A DNA stretch of 64,000 bases from NCBI GenBank assembly GCA_005656395.1, contig SRSI01000010.1, positions 1,736,001-1,800,000 on the forward strand. The letters are read 5' to 3'. A program made the position numbers and the translations under genes. The notes beneath the pieces were generated by a model. That model was not told where the DNA came from, did not search any database, and saw only the letters and a list, made by a program, of their open reading frames with translations. Below, piece by piece: positions 39,701 to 50,090 of this stretch. The DNA is from Strongyloides papillosus (lineage: Eukaryota; Nematoda; Chromadorea; Rhabditida; Strongyloididae). Position 1 is the first letter of the stretch, and every line of letters begins with the position of its first letter.

Positions 39701-42700
39701 ATACCCATATCATTTGTATCAATTACTCTACACCTGCTAATTGTACTTGCAGCAATTTTTTCAACAGAATCAGTTTCAAAAAATATTTTAATATTACTTT
39801 TCAAAAATACACTTTCACCATTTGCTAGATTAAGTTTATTGTTACTATCTAACAAACTATTAAGCGATTCTGCCCATTGAGAATCTAACAAACCATCGAA
39901 GACTATCCATAATTCTTGATTACTTCCTAGGCCACTTATTAACATTTCAACTAGAAAACCATTATGCCAATCATTATATTTTTGACGAAATGATCCAAAA
40001 ATTGAATCTTGGGAAAATCTACTGGGATTAAAAGTTTTGATAATAACTTCTTTCCCTTCAGTTTGACTTAATATCTCTGAAGCAATTTTTAGAATTGTTG
40101 ACTTTCCTGTTAGTGAACGACCAAGTATAAGTAGTGATTTAGATATACGAGAAATTTCTACAATTTCAAAACATTTTTGTTTACATTTGCCGCTAAGTTT
40201 AAATGGCAATTCCTTTGTAAACATTGAAAATGTTTTATTTATTTTTTCTTCATCATGGAATATATAACTATTCCGACGATTTGGAATTTTTTCATGAAAA
40301 GAATATCTAAGAATTGTTTCAAATATTTTGCTGTCTCTTTCAATAATAAAAGGTTTTAGAATAAATATCATCGCCATCTTAACTGCGTCAAATTCAAGAA
40401 TTTTATTCTTTTTATTTCTTACAGATTCTGTAATAATTGAAAAAATAGTCCTAAGTTTGAAAGAATAATGCTTCATTGGGGTTAATAAAGATTCTAATAT
40501 ATTTAGTGTACTAACAATATTTTTAGCCAAAATTTGATAACTTTTAAATTCATTCATCTTCATATAGCTTTCACAAATAGTTAAGAGGCCTGGTGAAGTA
40601 GCTATGATGACTTTAAATGCAGATGTGCAATTATCTGGTATAGGATATCTACCTATTTTGTCTGGATTTAATGTGACCGCAATCAAAAAGTTTGACTTTA
40701 ATACAATTTCATTTCCCATAATTTCATATTTCATGCTGCTAGAAGAAATACTTTGATAGATTCCAATAACATGATTTGCAAACCATGCCATTGTATCTGT
40801 TGGTAATCTATTAAACTCATCTAGACATAAAAATGTCCCTGAAAGTACTGTTCCTGCAATTAAATCTTCTATTTGACTTCTTGAAACCTATAAAATATTT
40901 TTTCATAATTCAAGATATAGCAAAATTTTTGAATGGATTAAAAATTTTATTAATATTAATATATATTTTTCATTAAAAAGTGTTTCATAAACATTTATAT
41001 ACGTGGACAACATTTATTCGTTAAAATGTTTGTTTTTATACCAAAAAAATTCGATTAATGATGTGTTTTCTCGAAAATTCGACCGACCATCGGGGATATA
41101 GCTCAGTGGTAGAGCATGTGACTGCAGATCATATGGTCCCCGGTTCAATCCCGGGTGTCCCCTACCTTTTGGAGTTTTTAATTACATTTTAACTGTATTT
41201 GCTACGGCTGTGTTTACAAAAATTTATTTTAACACCTTTCGATAGACATATAACTATATAAAGTAGATGGCTCTTTATAAGTTAAAATAAACATTTGTCT
41301 ACTAATTTATTAATCTCTAAAAATATGATACATTATATTTAATCGTTATTCAAGACGCTAGGGAATTATCTATCAATGTTCTTTTCAATAACTTTTGTAA
41401 ATAATATGCATCGCGTCCTATTCCTTCCTATTTTTTCATAAATAAGCATTGTAATTTGTTTTTAATCATTTTTTTATCATAATGCGCTAATTTTTTATTT
41501 TTGAATAATATTGCACATCTAACACTTGTTTTTTTCAATTAATTTTTAGAAAAATGTTTATTTTGCTTAAACGACTAAGATTTACGCGTTAAATTATAAT
41601 GCGAAAAATTTTTATTTTGTGTACAAAAGATTTTTTCGGAAAAAATTATTATAGAATTTATGTTCTACCGTCGAATTTTGTAACTACAGATTCAATGAAT
41701 TTCTAATTTTATATTATATCTAAATAACTTACTTGTTCTGAACAGTTGAAAGAAAAAGAATGTCTACCAAGAAGCGCTGCAAGTGTCTTACACGATTCGC
41801 TCTTTCCAGTTGCTGGTGGACCACAAATTATATTACCATAACTTTTTGTTTGAGAATATAATAAATGTCTCCAAAGTTTTTTTGTTTGAACTGTGGGTGT
41901 TATTAACTGAGTAATACTTAGAAATTCATATGAATAAATAATATTCAGATGGAGTATCCTTATGAATAAATTATCATTCTTCCAGTAATATCGCAATTCT
42001 CTTTTCCATAACAGATGATCTACAAGATATACTTCTGAGTCTGTAAGTTGTCTACATATATTAACATATTCGTCAATTTCAACCACTAATGATTGTAAAA
42101 GTAGCTTCCTTTTAGACCACATACTATCATTTACCGATAGTAAATTTTGACAAAACTTTCTAAAATTGAGTAGTGTGTTTACTGAAGTGTTAATTTTTGA
42201 ATTATTTATTCCATTTTCAATACACATAGTTATAGACAGACGATAGTATAGCAAACAAATTTGATCTAAGTTTTCTTTTAAAACTTGTTCAGGTTTGTCA
42301 AAATTAATCCCATTATTATTTATCAATTTCTTGAGATTGTTTTTCAAACTCCAAGTCATTTCTTTCTCCAGTTCATTAAGACGTTTTTCTAAGTGAGATT
42401 TTGATAATGATGCATGTATAGGTCGACAAAGCACAAGTTTTTCATTATTTTCATTAATAATTTCAATTATATCTCCTCTAGTATTGAAAGTAAGATCATA
42501 TATTGAACTAAACATTTTTGGTAAGAAATTACAAATTGATTTGGTATTTCTATATTTAGCTAACATTTCTAAAAGTTCTGTATTAGCCAGGAAGAACAAT
42601 CTTGGGTAGTTGATCTTTCTCGTTTGTAGATATTTTTCAAAACCCTTTTGAATAGAATTCATATCATCTAATAATTTGTGCAAGTCTTCCTTAACATTGC

Positions 42701-45584
42701 TTTCGACAATTTTTATAGCTTGTTTGCAATTTATAACTTTTGAAGAGATAAGATGCCAATTATTATTAACATTCTGAAATAGTCTCCATTCATCTGGCAT
42801 TTGATAAACAATATCTTCATTTACGAAAATTGGTTCCATTGCTTGCCACTTCTGATGACATGAATTATAAAGTTTTAGAGTATCTGAAGTTTCGAATAAA
42901 ATTTTCAACCAATTATTTAATTGATCCATTATGGCTTCAGCAAATGGTGAAGATATTATTGTTTGTGTTTTTATAATATGTTCATTAAGTAAACCTTGAG
43001 TGACTCCATCAGACAAAATAGTATTAAAGCTCGATGTTTCAAGGTCTTCCCATTGTTGTTGCATTTGCTTCAGTGTCTCTTCCAAACGTAATTCTTTATT
43101 TGCTATTTCAGTAACTTCTTCACAAACATTTACTTGTTCAATCAGATTTAATTCAAGCAACTTTTTAACAGTCAAATTTTCTTTTGTGATATCAGGATTG
43201 TCTGTTGATTGAAAAATTTTAGTGAAATGTCTATCTTTTATTCCTTCAGAGCATAACATTTTCAGAATAGGCAAAGCTTCATTACATTCGTTTATCATTT
43301 TTTCCATTCTCCCAAAAACAACATCAATAACATTTGTTAACACTAAATCATTATATTTTTCTTTCTCATTCCTTAGGTAATCTAAATTCTTATTCATTTC
43401 AATAAGATTATCATAAAATTGTTTAAAGTTTATTTCGGTAACCAAATTACACATTGATTTTTCATAAAATTGACTAATTTTATAGTTAATACTTGAAAAT
43501 ATCCTAAACACAGATGTTCTTTTTAGCAGTTTTTCAACATCTATGTTTAATGGTTCAAGGTCTAAAACTTCCATTCTTTTCTGCAAAATAGGGAATTTCT
43601 CAATTATTACTTTTAGTCGTCTCTCTGCATCTTCAAATCTTGCTACAACACGAGAGATTTCTTGGTGATATCTAATATTCACGTATTTTTTTCTAGCGAA
43701 ATGTACCTCTTTATCTAGAGCTGAAACTTCCTCATACATTTCTTTTGCCTGAATAACAATTTGATTTTCAATATCTTCTTGGTCAACATTCAAAATATTT
43801 TGAATGAGTTCAATTAAGAGTGTCAAATTCTTTGGCAGATGTAATATATTAGAAAGTTTTAAAAATATTGTTTCATTTGCCATATCTAAGTCAAGAACAA
43901 CTATGAAAGCCTTCTTAACATCATCTAGTTTTTTTCTTAGTATTGGGAGATCCTTTTCTTTAACTTGAGCAATGGAACAAATTTGATCAATTTCGCTTTT
44001 CCCATATAACTTTGAACTAGCAACTCCATAAAAATCTATTATGTCTTTCATTTGCATCGACAAATAGTCGTCCATGTGCCTTCTTAATTCTCCTATCATG
44101 TCAGATGTATTATCTTGCAATTTTACTTTTTTCGCAATATAATTTACCATTATTGATTCTGAAAATGTTGTACTTCCTTTGATTTTTAGCCTTTGCTGAT
44201 AGTCTAAACAATCTAAACATAATTTTTTCCACTCATCTGATTCTAAATTTTCAGCTAACAATATATCAACTCTCTTACGTAACTCTATATATTCTTTTTC
44301 AAAAGGAACAAATATATCGTGAAATCGTATACGAAATAACGGTAGATTAACGTCACATCCACAATTAATGAATTTATTTTTTTCAAAAATGTCTGGAAAT
44401 AATTTTGTCTCACATCGTGGTATCTCATCTCCAAGTATGGATATTTGTTTCACTACATTATATAGAATTAATTCATTATCTGAATCATCTAAGCATTGGT
44501 TGCCATTATCAGCACTATTTGTACTATCGGAACTTCTATATTTCAGAAAATTTTTGAAGTTTTCTTTTATAACTTCTATAAGCAAATGCCGCTGTAGTGA
44601 TGCAATACCATTGAAAAATTTAATAATATTTTCTTCAGATTTTTCACCCATCCAATGAATCCATTCTTGAGAATATTTCAACAATGTTTTACAAATAGAT
44701 AAGGGCCAATGGAATCTAGTTATGCGTGTAGATTTCATAATAAAATTGTCAACTTCTTCAACAAGTTCCTCCAAACTACGACCTCCTTGAACATTATTAT
44801 TTTCAAAGAAGTTTTCCCAGTCAAATATTAAATTTTTTTTAATATGTTCGAAAAAATCATGATTAATAAAATAGTGAATTCTTGTTTTACATTCAATATC
44901 ACATTTTATTTTACTAAAAGAAAATTCATTCCTCCAGAAAGGACATTTATCAAAATAAATACATTTTTCAATAACAATTTTTCTGAAATTTTGTAATTGT
45001 CTTTTTACAATAATCCCACGAGCTCTAAGATTCCATTTTGGCCATAAATCATATATTTCATCAAGAATAATTTTAACAACATCATCATACTCTACCAAAT
45101 TCATTCTCACAACTCTAGATTCAATTCCATTTAACTGATTATTCCACGAAGGAAAATCAATGATATCCTTTTCTCTACTTAAACAATATTTTACATTCAT
45201 ATCAACATCCTCTAATTCACCCATTATGATATTAATTATGTCTTTTCTCTTCGATTTTCTATCTCTTTCCGGACTTGAGATTAATCGTCGTTGACCATTG
45301 ATATTCCTACCAACAACATTTAAACTATATGATAGTGAACTTCCAACATAAGGAATAAAAATGTCACGGGAGTACTTAAATTTACAAGTTGTCTTTCCAA
45401 TTCCAAAATGAGGTACTACAAATGTTTAAAGAATTTTTTTTTGTTTTAATAAATTACCTCTTGCTTCAAGTTTACCAATACCAAATGATTTCTTCAAATC
45501 ATCTAGTTTTAATTCACCCGCAGGTGGATTAAAATGAAAACTAATCTTTCCAATAATTTCTTTATTCAAATTTTCCTCGTACAT
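33722..45584 (-). CDS. Divergent dynein heavy chain, axonemal-like
   Basis: Microtubule minus-end motor. Exons 45458..45584, 41733..45415, 38159..40887 and 33722..38000 give 3605 aa with all phases closing; what look like three separate open frames are one gene. In order: a shortened tail, the linker ending near YPRLFFLANTELLEML, and AAA1 with Walker A GPPATGKSES and Walker B CLDEFNR split across exons 2 and 3. AAA2 has GRSLTGKST and AAA3 has GTFGSGKTT. AAA4 follows, in which no P-loop can be seen. Then come stalk coiled coil 1, the microtubule-binding tip after YPPSGVRLCMEAI, coiled coil 2, AAA5/6 and a C-terminal domain ending SHWSLRGVKLL. The stalk tip and C-terminus resemble inner-arm axonemal chains (DNAH1/3/7/12 type) more than dhc-1; class is an inference. 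It is shorter than the usual 4000-4600 aa, mostly at the N-terminus. Two antisense tRNA genes sit in its introns. Confidence 0.9.
38065..38136 (+). tRNA. tRNA-Ala (AGC)
   Basis: 72 nt cloverleaf read by eye: acceptor GGGGATA/TATCTCC (one G-U pair), D-arm GCTC/GAGC, anticodon stem CTCCC/GGGAG with loop TTAGCAT (anticodon AGC), T-arm TGGGG/CCCCA with TTCGATT, discriminator A. A pol III stop CCTTTTG follows at 38141-38147. It lies inside a 158 bp dynein heavy-chain intron (38001-38158), on the opposite strand. Confidence 0.96.
40888..41732 (-). other. Dynein heavy-chain intron 2 (845 bp) hosting a tRNA gene
   Basis: Intron with donor GTAAGT at 41732 and acceptor TTTATAG before 40887; exons on both sides are AAA1 sequence in phase 0. 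Apart from the tRNA-Cys gene the intron holds no recognisable feature. It is by far the longest intron of this gene. Confidence 0.7.
41092..41163 (+). tRNA. tRNA-Cys (GCA)
   Basis: 72 nt cloverleaf: acceptor GGGGATA/TGTCCCC (one U-G pair), D-arm GCTC/GAGC, anticodon stem TGTGA/TCATA (one G-U pair) with loop CTGCAGA (anticodon GCA), T-arm CCCGG/CCGGG with TTCAATC, discriminator T. The TTTT pol III stop is at 41167-41170. It is antisense within a dynein heavy-chain intron. Confidence 0.96.
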
Positions 45585-45668
45585 TTTGCCAGTAAATATT
45601 ATCGTGTCAAGAAATTATCATGTGTTTAAATCTTTAATCTATTTAAATATTAGAAGTATTACTATCAT
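45585..45668. promoter_or_regulatory. 84 bp divergent spacer between dynein and polymerase kappa starts
   Basis: The ATG of the dynein chain (minus, 45584) and the ATG of polymerase kappa (plus, 45669) are only 84 bp apart. Both promoters and leaders must share this spacer or reach into the opposite gene. No TATA box is evident. An acceptor-like TATTAG (45647-45652) lies 16 bp before the polymerase ATG. Confidence 0.55.
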
Positions 45669-47423
45669 ATGGCTGCATATTATAGTGGTAATAAAGCTGG
45701 ATTTGATGGTTTAGACAAGGTAATCTTTCGGAAAGATTACTAATTTAATTTTTAGGATAAAATAGCTAAAATAATCGCTGAAAATTCTGGGTCGAAATAT
45801 ACTGATTTTAAAACAAAACAAGATGAAAAGTTAAATAAAAGAGTGAATAGTTTGAAAGAGAGGATATCAAAATTGAGCGATAAAGAAATTAGAGAAGCCG
45901 AAAAAAAAGTTGATAAATATATTATGTATCATGAACAAAATAGGAACCTTAATTATGTGATGTTACATATTGATATGGATGCGTTTTATGCAGCTGTAGA
46001 AATGAGAGATGATCCCCATTTACGAGATGTACCTATGGCTGTCGGAGAATTATCAATGCTTAGTACAAGTAATTACCATGCACGGAAGTACGGTGTACGA
46101 TCTGGAATGCCTGGATTCATAGGATTAAAATTATGTCCTCATCTTAAAATCGTAAATTGTAATTTTGACAAATACAGAAAAGTCAGTCATAAAGTACAGG
46201 AAGTTTTTAATAGTTATGATCCCAATTTTTCCATGGGATCATTAGATGAAGCTTATATGGACATTACAGATTTTATGTTAACTAGAAAAGAAGCAAATAT
46301 ACTTGAAAGGAGGAGGTATAAAGGTGATTGTGTTTGTAAATTACCCATTGTTCATAGCGATGATGAGGAAGGAATTTGCAAAGTAGAAGAAATAAAAGAA
46401 ACATGTTTAAAATGTAAAAAAGAGAGGGTTTGTGTTGTTGATAAAGTTTCTTTTGGAATTACTGAAGCAGAAGTTGTTAAAGAAATAAGATTTCGCGTAC
46501 AACAAGCTACTGGATTAACATGTAGTGCAGGTATAGCAGCAAATTGGTTACTAGCTAAGATATGCTCTGATATAAATAAACCTAATGGTCAATTTGAATT
46601 GAAGCGTGATCGTGAAGAAATAATGAACTTTATGAGTAAATTACATGTTCGAAAAGTAAATGGTATAGGACAACAAACTCATGGGTTGTTAAAAGCTATT
46701 AATATTGACATTTGTGAAGATATTTATAAAAATAGGGGGATTTTAAAACTTGTCTTTAGTGAAATAAATTGGACATTTTTAATAAGAACTTATCTTGGTA
46801 TCGGACATACTATTACGGAATCAAGTAAAGAGGATTCAAAAAGAAAAAGCATTAGTGTAGAAAGGACGTTTAAAGAAACTGGTGATGTTGGTAAATGTCT
46901 TAGTTATCTAAAAGGTGCTTGTGAAGAATTAATCAGATCCCTAGAACATCAAAACGTAAGAGGTGGTCGTGTAGTTGTGTTAAAATGCCGAAAGGATACT
47001 TTTGAAAGGTATACACGATCTCATACCGTGGCGGAGTTAGTATCAAATGTTGATCAATTGTTTGCAATTGGTAAAGATTTAATTTTGAAAGAGATGAATG
47101 AAGCACCAGTAAAATATCGTCTTATCGGTATTGGTTTAAGCAGACTATCTTTTTTTGATAAAGACGATGATATAGATGAAGAATTATCATCTACAGATGG
47201 AGAATCAAGAGGACCACAAAATTACTTTAGTGAAAAATATGATTCATCTGATAATGATATCGTCTGTCTGTCAGAAGAAAATATTGAGATAATTGAAATT
47301 ACAGACAGAAAAGAGCGTAATAAAAATATTGCTTCTATCGATAATCAGAAAAAACAATCTCGTAAACGGCCTGGAACAAATCTAGATTTATTTCTAATTT
47401 CTTCAAAGAAGGGAAACTTTTAA
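45669..47423 (+). CDS. polk-1: DNA polymerase kappa (Y-family translesion polymerase)
   Basis: Pol kappa bypasses bulky minor-groove adducts and also fills gaps in nucleotide excision repair (established for mammals). Exons 45669..45719 and 45756..47423 (36 bp intron, phase 0) give 572 aa. The first exon carries the N-clasp signature NKAGFDGLDK, diagnostic for kappa. Catalytic motifs follow: HIDMDAFYAAVEMRD, the steric region LSTSNYHARKYGVR, and GSLDEAY with the acidic pair. Helix-hairpin-helix thumb (VNGIGQQT) and little finger come next. A Cys-rich insert lies at residues 209-243. The C-terminus ends in NLDLFL, like the PCNA-binding LDIFF of human Pol kappa. No UBZ zinc finger is seen. It precedes XPC on the same strand. 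Confidence 0.96.
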
Positions 47424-47561
47424 AATTTCATGTAATAATGATACTAATTTTATAGAAATATTATAAATTACACTTGTTTACATATTTCTTTTCAAAATGT
47501 CTTTCTCATTAGATATATATTTTTTAATTCTATATTTTAAAGTAATATTTTTTAGTTTTCA
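47424..47561 (+). promoter_or_regulatory. 138 bp intercistronic gap with trans-splice-like acceptor
   Basis: Between the polk-1 stop and the xpc-1 ATG. U-rich tracts run through it, and an acceptor (AG at 47554-47555 in ATATTTTTTAG) leaves a leader of only 6 nt before the XPC ATG, as expected for spliced-leader addition. The spacing fits a nematode operon. Operon status is inferred. Confidence 0.5.
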
Positions 47562-49509
47562 ATGAGAACTAGAAGGGAAAAACAGGAATCTAAAAAGGTT
47601 GAATATACTGAATCACCAGGTGAATCCTCTGATTCAGATGGAGAGTACGAGCCCAAAACCAAAAGTAAAAGAAAAACTACTCGTAAGAGTCAGTTAGAGG
47701 TTACTGATAGTAATGAGGAAGTGTTGAAAACAAGTAAAAGAAAAACTACTCGTAGTAGTCAATTAGAGAACATGGATAATGAGGAAGTACTGAAAGATTG
47801 TTCTAATAAAAAGAAGAGATCTAGTCCTGTTAAGAAGACCTCAGTTCCTGAAAAGAAAGTTAGAAAGGAGGAAAGTGATGAAAAAATGGAATTTTCCTCA
47901 GATGGAGACGAATGGGAAGATGTCGACATGGACGATGAAGTACTTGTCATAAATCTTGATGGAAAAACATTGGATCCAGCTGAAGCAAGAAAAAAACGCT
48001 TAGCAGCATTAAAAAGGAGAGAAAATTTAGAAAGAAAAAATAGAATCAAAGGTGAACATATCAAAGAAGTTGTTGATGTTATAGAGAACTTATGTAAAGG
48101 TTTCGTTGCTTTCAAAAATGGATCAACTGATTCTGAAAAAGACATTAAAAAAATAGTAAAATTAAAAAGCCGTTCAATCAAGGATAAAGCAGAGGAATTT
48201 TTTAACAACATCGATGGGTACATCGAAGAATTACAGAATTTACTTTCCGTTCCAATCCCGTGTTTAATTCCATGTTCAAATGAGATAGATGAAGAATTTA
48301 AAAAAGCATTCTATTCCTATATAGCTTTAAATACGATTAACATTGAATGCCGTGTTTGTTCTCCATGCAATCCTCCTTCTCTTTTATTAAATGTAAAAAA
48401 TCCAAAATTTAAAGGTGTACAGCGATATTTTTTTATTGAAATTTTTAATAAGCCTAAAGAAGAGTGGATTCCAATTGATGTTGTAACTAAAGAATTTGGA
48501 CATTTAACAGCTGAACCTTTTAATGATCCTAACATTATGTATATGTTTGCTATTGATTCCACTGGTGTTCTTTACGATGTCATTGGTAGATATACAAAAT
48601 CTTTAATTTCTCACAAGTTTAGACAGTCTAGACTACCACATGAAGCTATGATTGAAATTTTCAAAATTTATAGTGAAAGAAGACCAACTAATTCTTATTA
48701 TCGTAAACTGGAGAATTCATTGATGTTGAAAAATTTAGAAGAGCAAGGTTTTCCAGATAATATCTCGGATTTTAAAGGCCATCCGCTTTACTGTTTAGAT
48801 AAAGATATCTTGAAAGCTGAAGCTGTTTGGCCACCAGATACAAAACCTATCGGTAAAGTTGGGAAATATAATATTTATCCCAGAAAGTTCATAAAACAAC
48901 TTTATACATCTGTCAGGTTATTGATGGACGGTCTTGACGTCAAAGAAGGCGAAGAACCAATTAAAATTGTTGGAAGAAAACCAAGACCCACTGACAGACC
49001 AGATATGATTGATCCTGAAAAAAAACCATTATATGGGTTATGGCAAACAGTAAAATATAAAACACCTAAACTTGTTGATGTAAGTTGTTATTATAAAGCA
49101 TAGTAATATATATTGTAGGGCCAAATTGAACCAAATAAGTATGGAAATTTATATGTATTCAAGCCATGGATGATTCCTGAAGATTGTGTCCATATAACTC
49201 AATATACTGAGTACAAAAAATATGCTGATGAATTAGGTATTCAGGTTGTTCCAGCTGTAGTTGGATTTGACACCAAAAGAGGAAAAACGTATCCTGTATG
49301 CAAAGGTTTTGTTGTTCAAAAAAAGGATGTAGAAAGACTGACAAGTTACTTGGATGAAAATATGGAAAAGATTCGAAAGGTTGGTTCAAATTAGTCAATT
49401 TTTTTATCTAATTTTTTAGGCAAGAAATGACCGTAATGCTAACAAAGTTAAGCGTCTAATCGAAAGACAAATCAATCAAGCAAATATTTTAAATCCAACA
49501 CAAGAATAA
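47562..49509 (+). CDS. xpc-1: XPC/Rad4 DNA damage recognition protein
   Basis: XPC is the damage sensor that starts global-genome nucleotide excision repair. Exons 47562..49079, 49119..49379 and 49420..49509 give 622 aa, phase 0 at both introns. Residues 1-130 are acidic/basic and disordered and hold a tandem repeat (SKRKTTRKSQLE and SKRKTTRSSQLE). The degenerate transglutaminase-like fold includes EEWIPIDVV. BHD1 is FKGHPLYCLDKDILK to EEPIKIV, BHD2 runs from PLYGLWQT to FKPWMIPEDCVHI, and BHD3 is AVVGFDTKRGKTYPVCKGFVV; the last two are split by the introns. It is clearly shorter than human XPC (940 aa), mainly in the N-terminal half. It follows polk-1 by 138 bp. Confidence 0.95.
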
Positions 49510-50090
49510 CCAATAACTACATTGGAAACTACAATACTAAATATTTACATATAACTATATTATTAATTACTATTCTATGTACAGTAAAAATATTTTAGTT
49601 AATTTACAGGATAAAATTAATAATGCAATTTTTGTTGACTATTTTGTCTTTCGTTTTTATATTATTCCCAACAGTAACATAAACACACAACAACATTATA
49701 GTCATGAAAAAAAATTTTAAAGAAATACAAGATCATTCCCACAAAGACATCATTGGAATTCCCTTCCTGCACTTAGCTCAGACTAGATCTCCAACCGATT
49801 ATATTAATTTATGTGGAAGGAGTCGTGGGTTCTAACTCATAGAAATCATACCCAACAATCATCATTTTGTGCAGATTGGAATCATCCAATGTTGATTTAA
49901 TGTTCAGTGTAGTTTATCACACCCTGCATATAAATGCTTTCAATAACAGTTGGGTTATTAACAGACAGACATACATGTAGTATAATTGTTTCGCAATTGA
50001 TAATAAAAAAAATTATATACCCACAACGATAAAAAAATTTTATTTAAATAATGCCTTTATAAACTAGGAATTTATTATATAATCATAAAC
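49510..50090. other. Convergent 3' region of xpc-1 and fzo-1 with a GC-richer island
   Basis: Expected 3' UTRs of both genes. The part at about 49736-49985 stands out as less AT-rich and contains a perfect hairpin ATTGGA/TCCAAT (49877-49892). It also holds a run of about 34 open codons on the minus strand that ends at a TAA near 49815 but has no start or splice entry. It was not recognised as a known RNA. Confidence 0.4.

Noticed and set aside
38155..40791. Dynein-like frame ending in a stop (SEVE) next to a tRNA, suggesting a truncated dynein gene separate from the 33722-38000 frame
   Set aside because: A GTAAGT donor lies just before the stop and a TTTTTAG acceptor beyond the tRNA; the phases match and AAA4 sequence continues across, so it is one gene with a tRNA-bearing intron.
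49780..49850. tRNA-like element (TAGCTCAG and GGGTTCTAACTC)
   Set aside because: A-box and B-box resemblances only; the acceptor and T-arm stems do not pair, so no cloverleaf forms.
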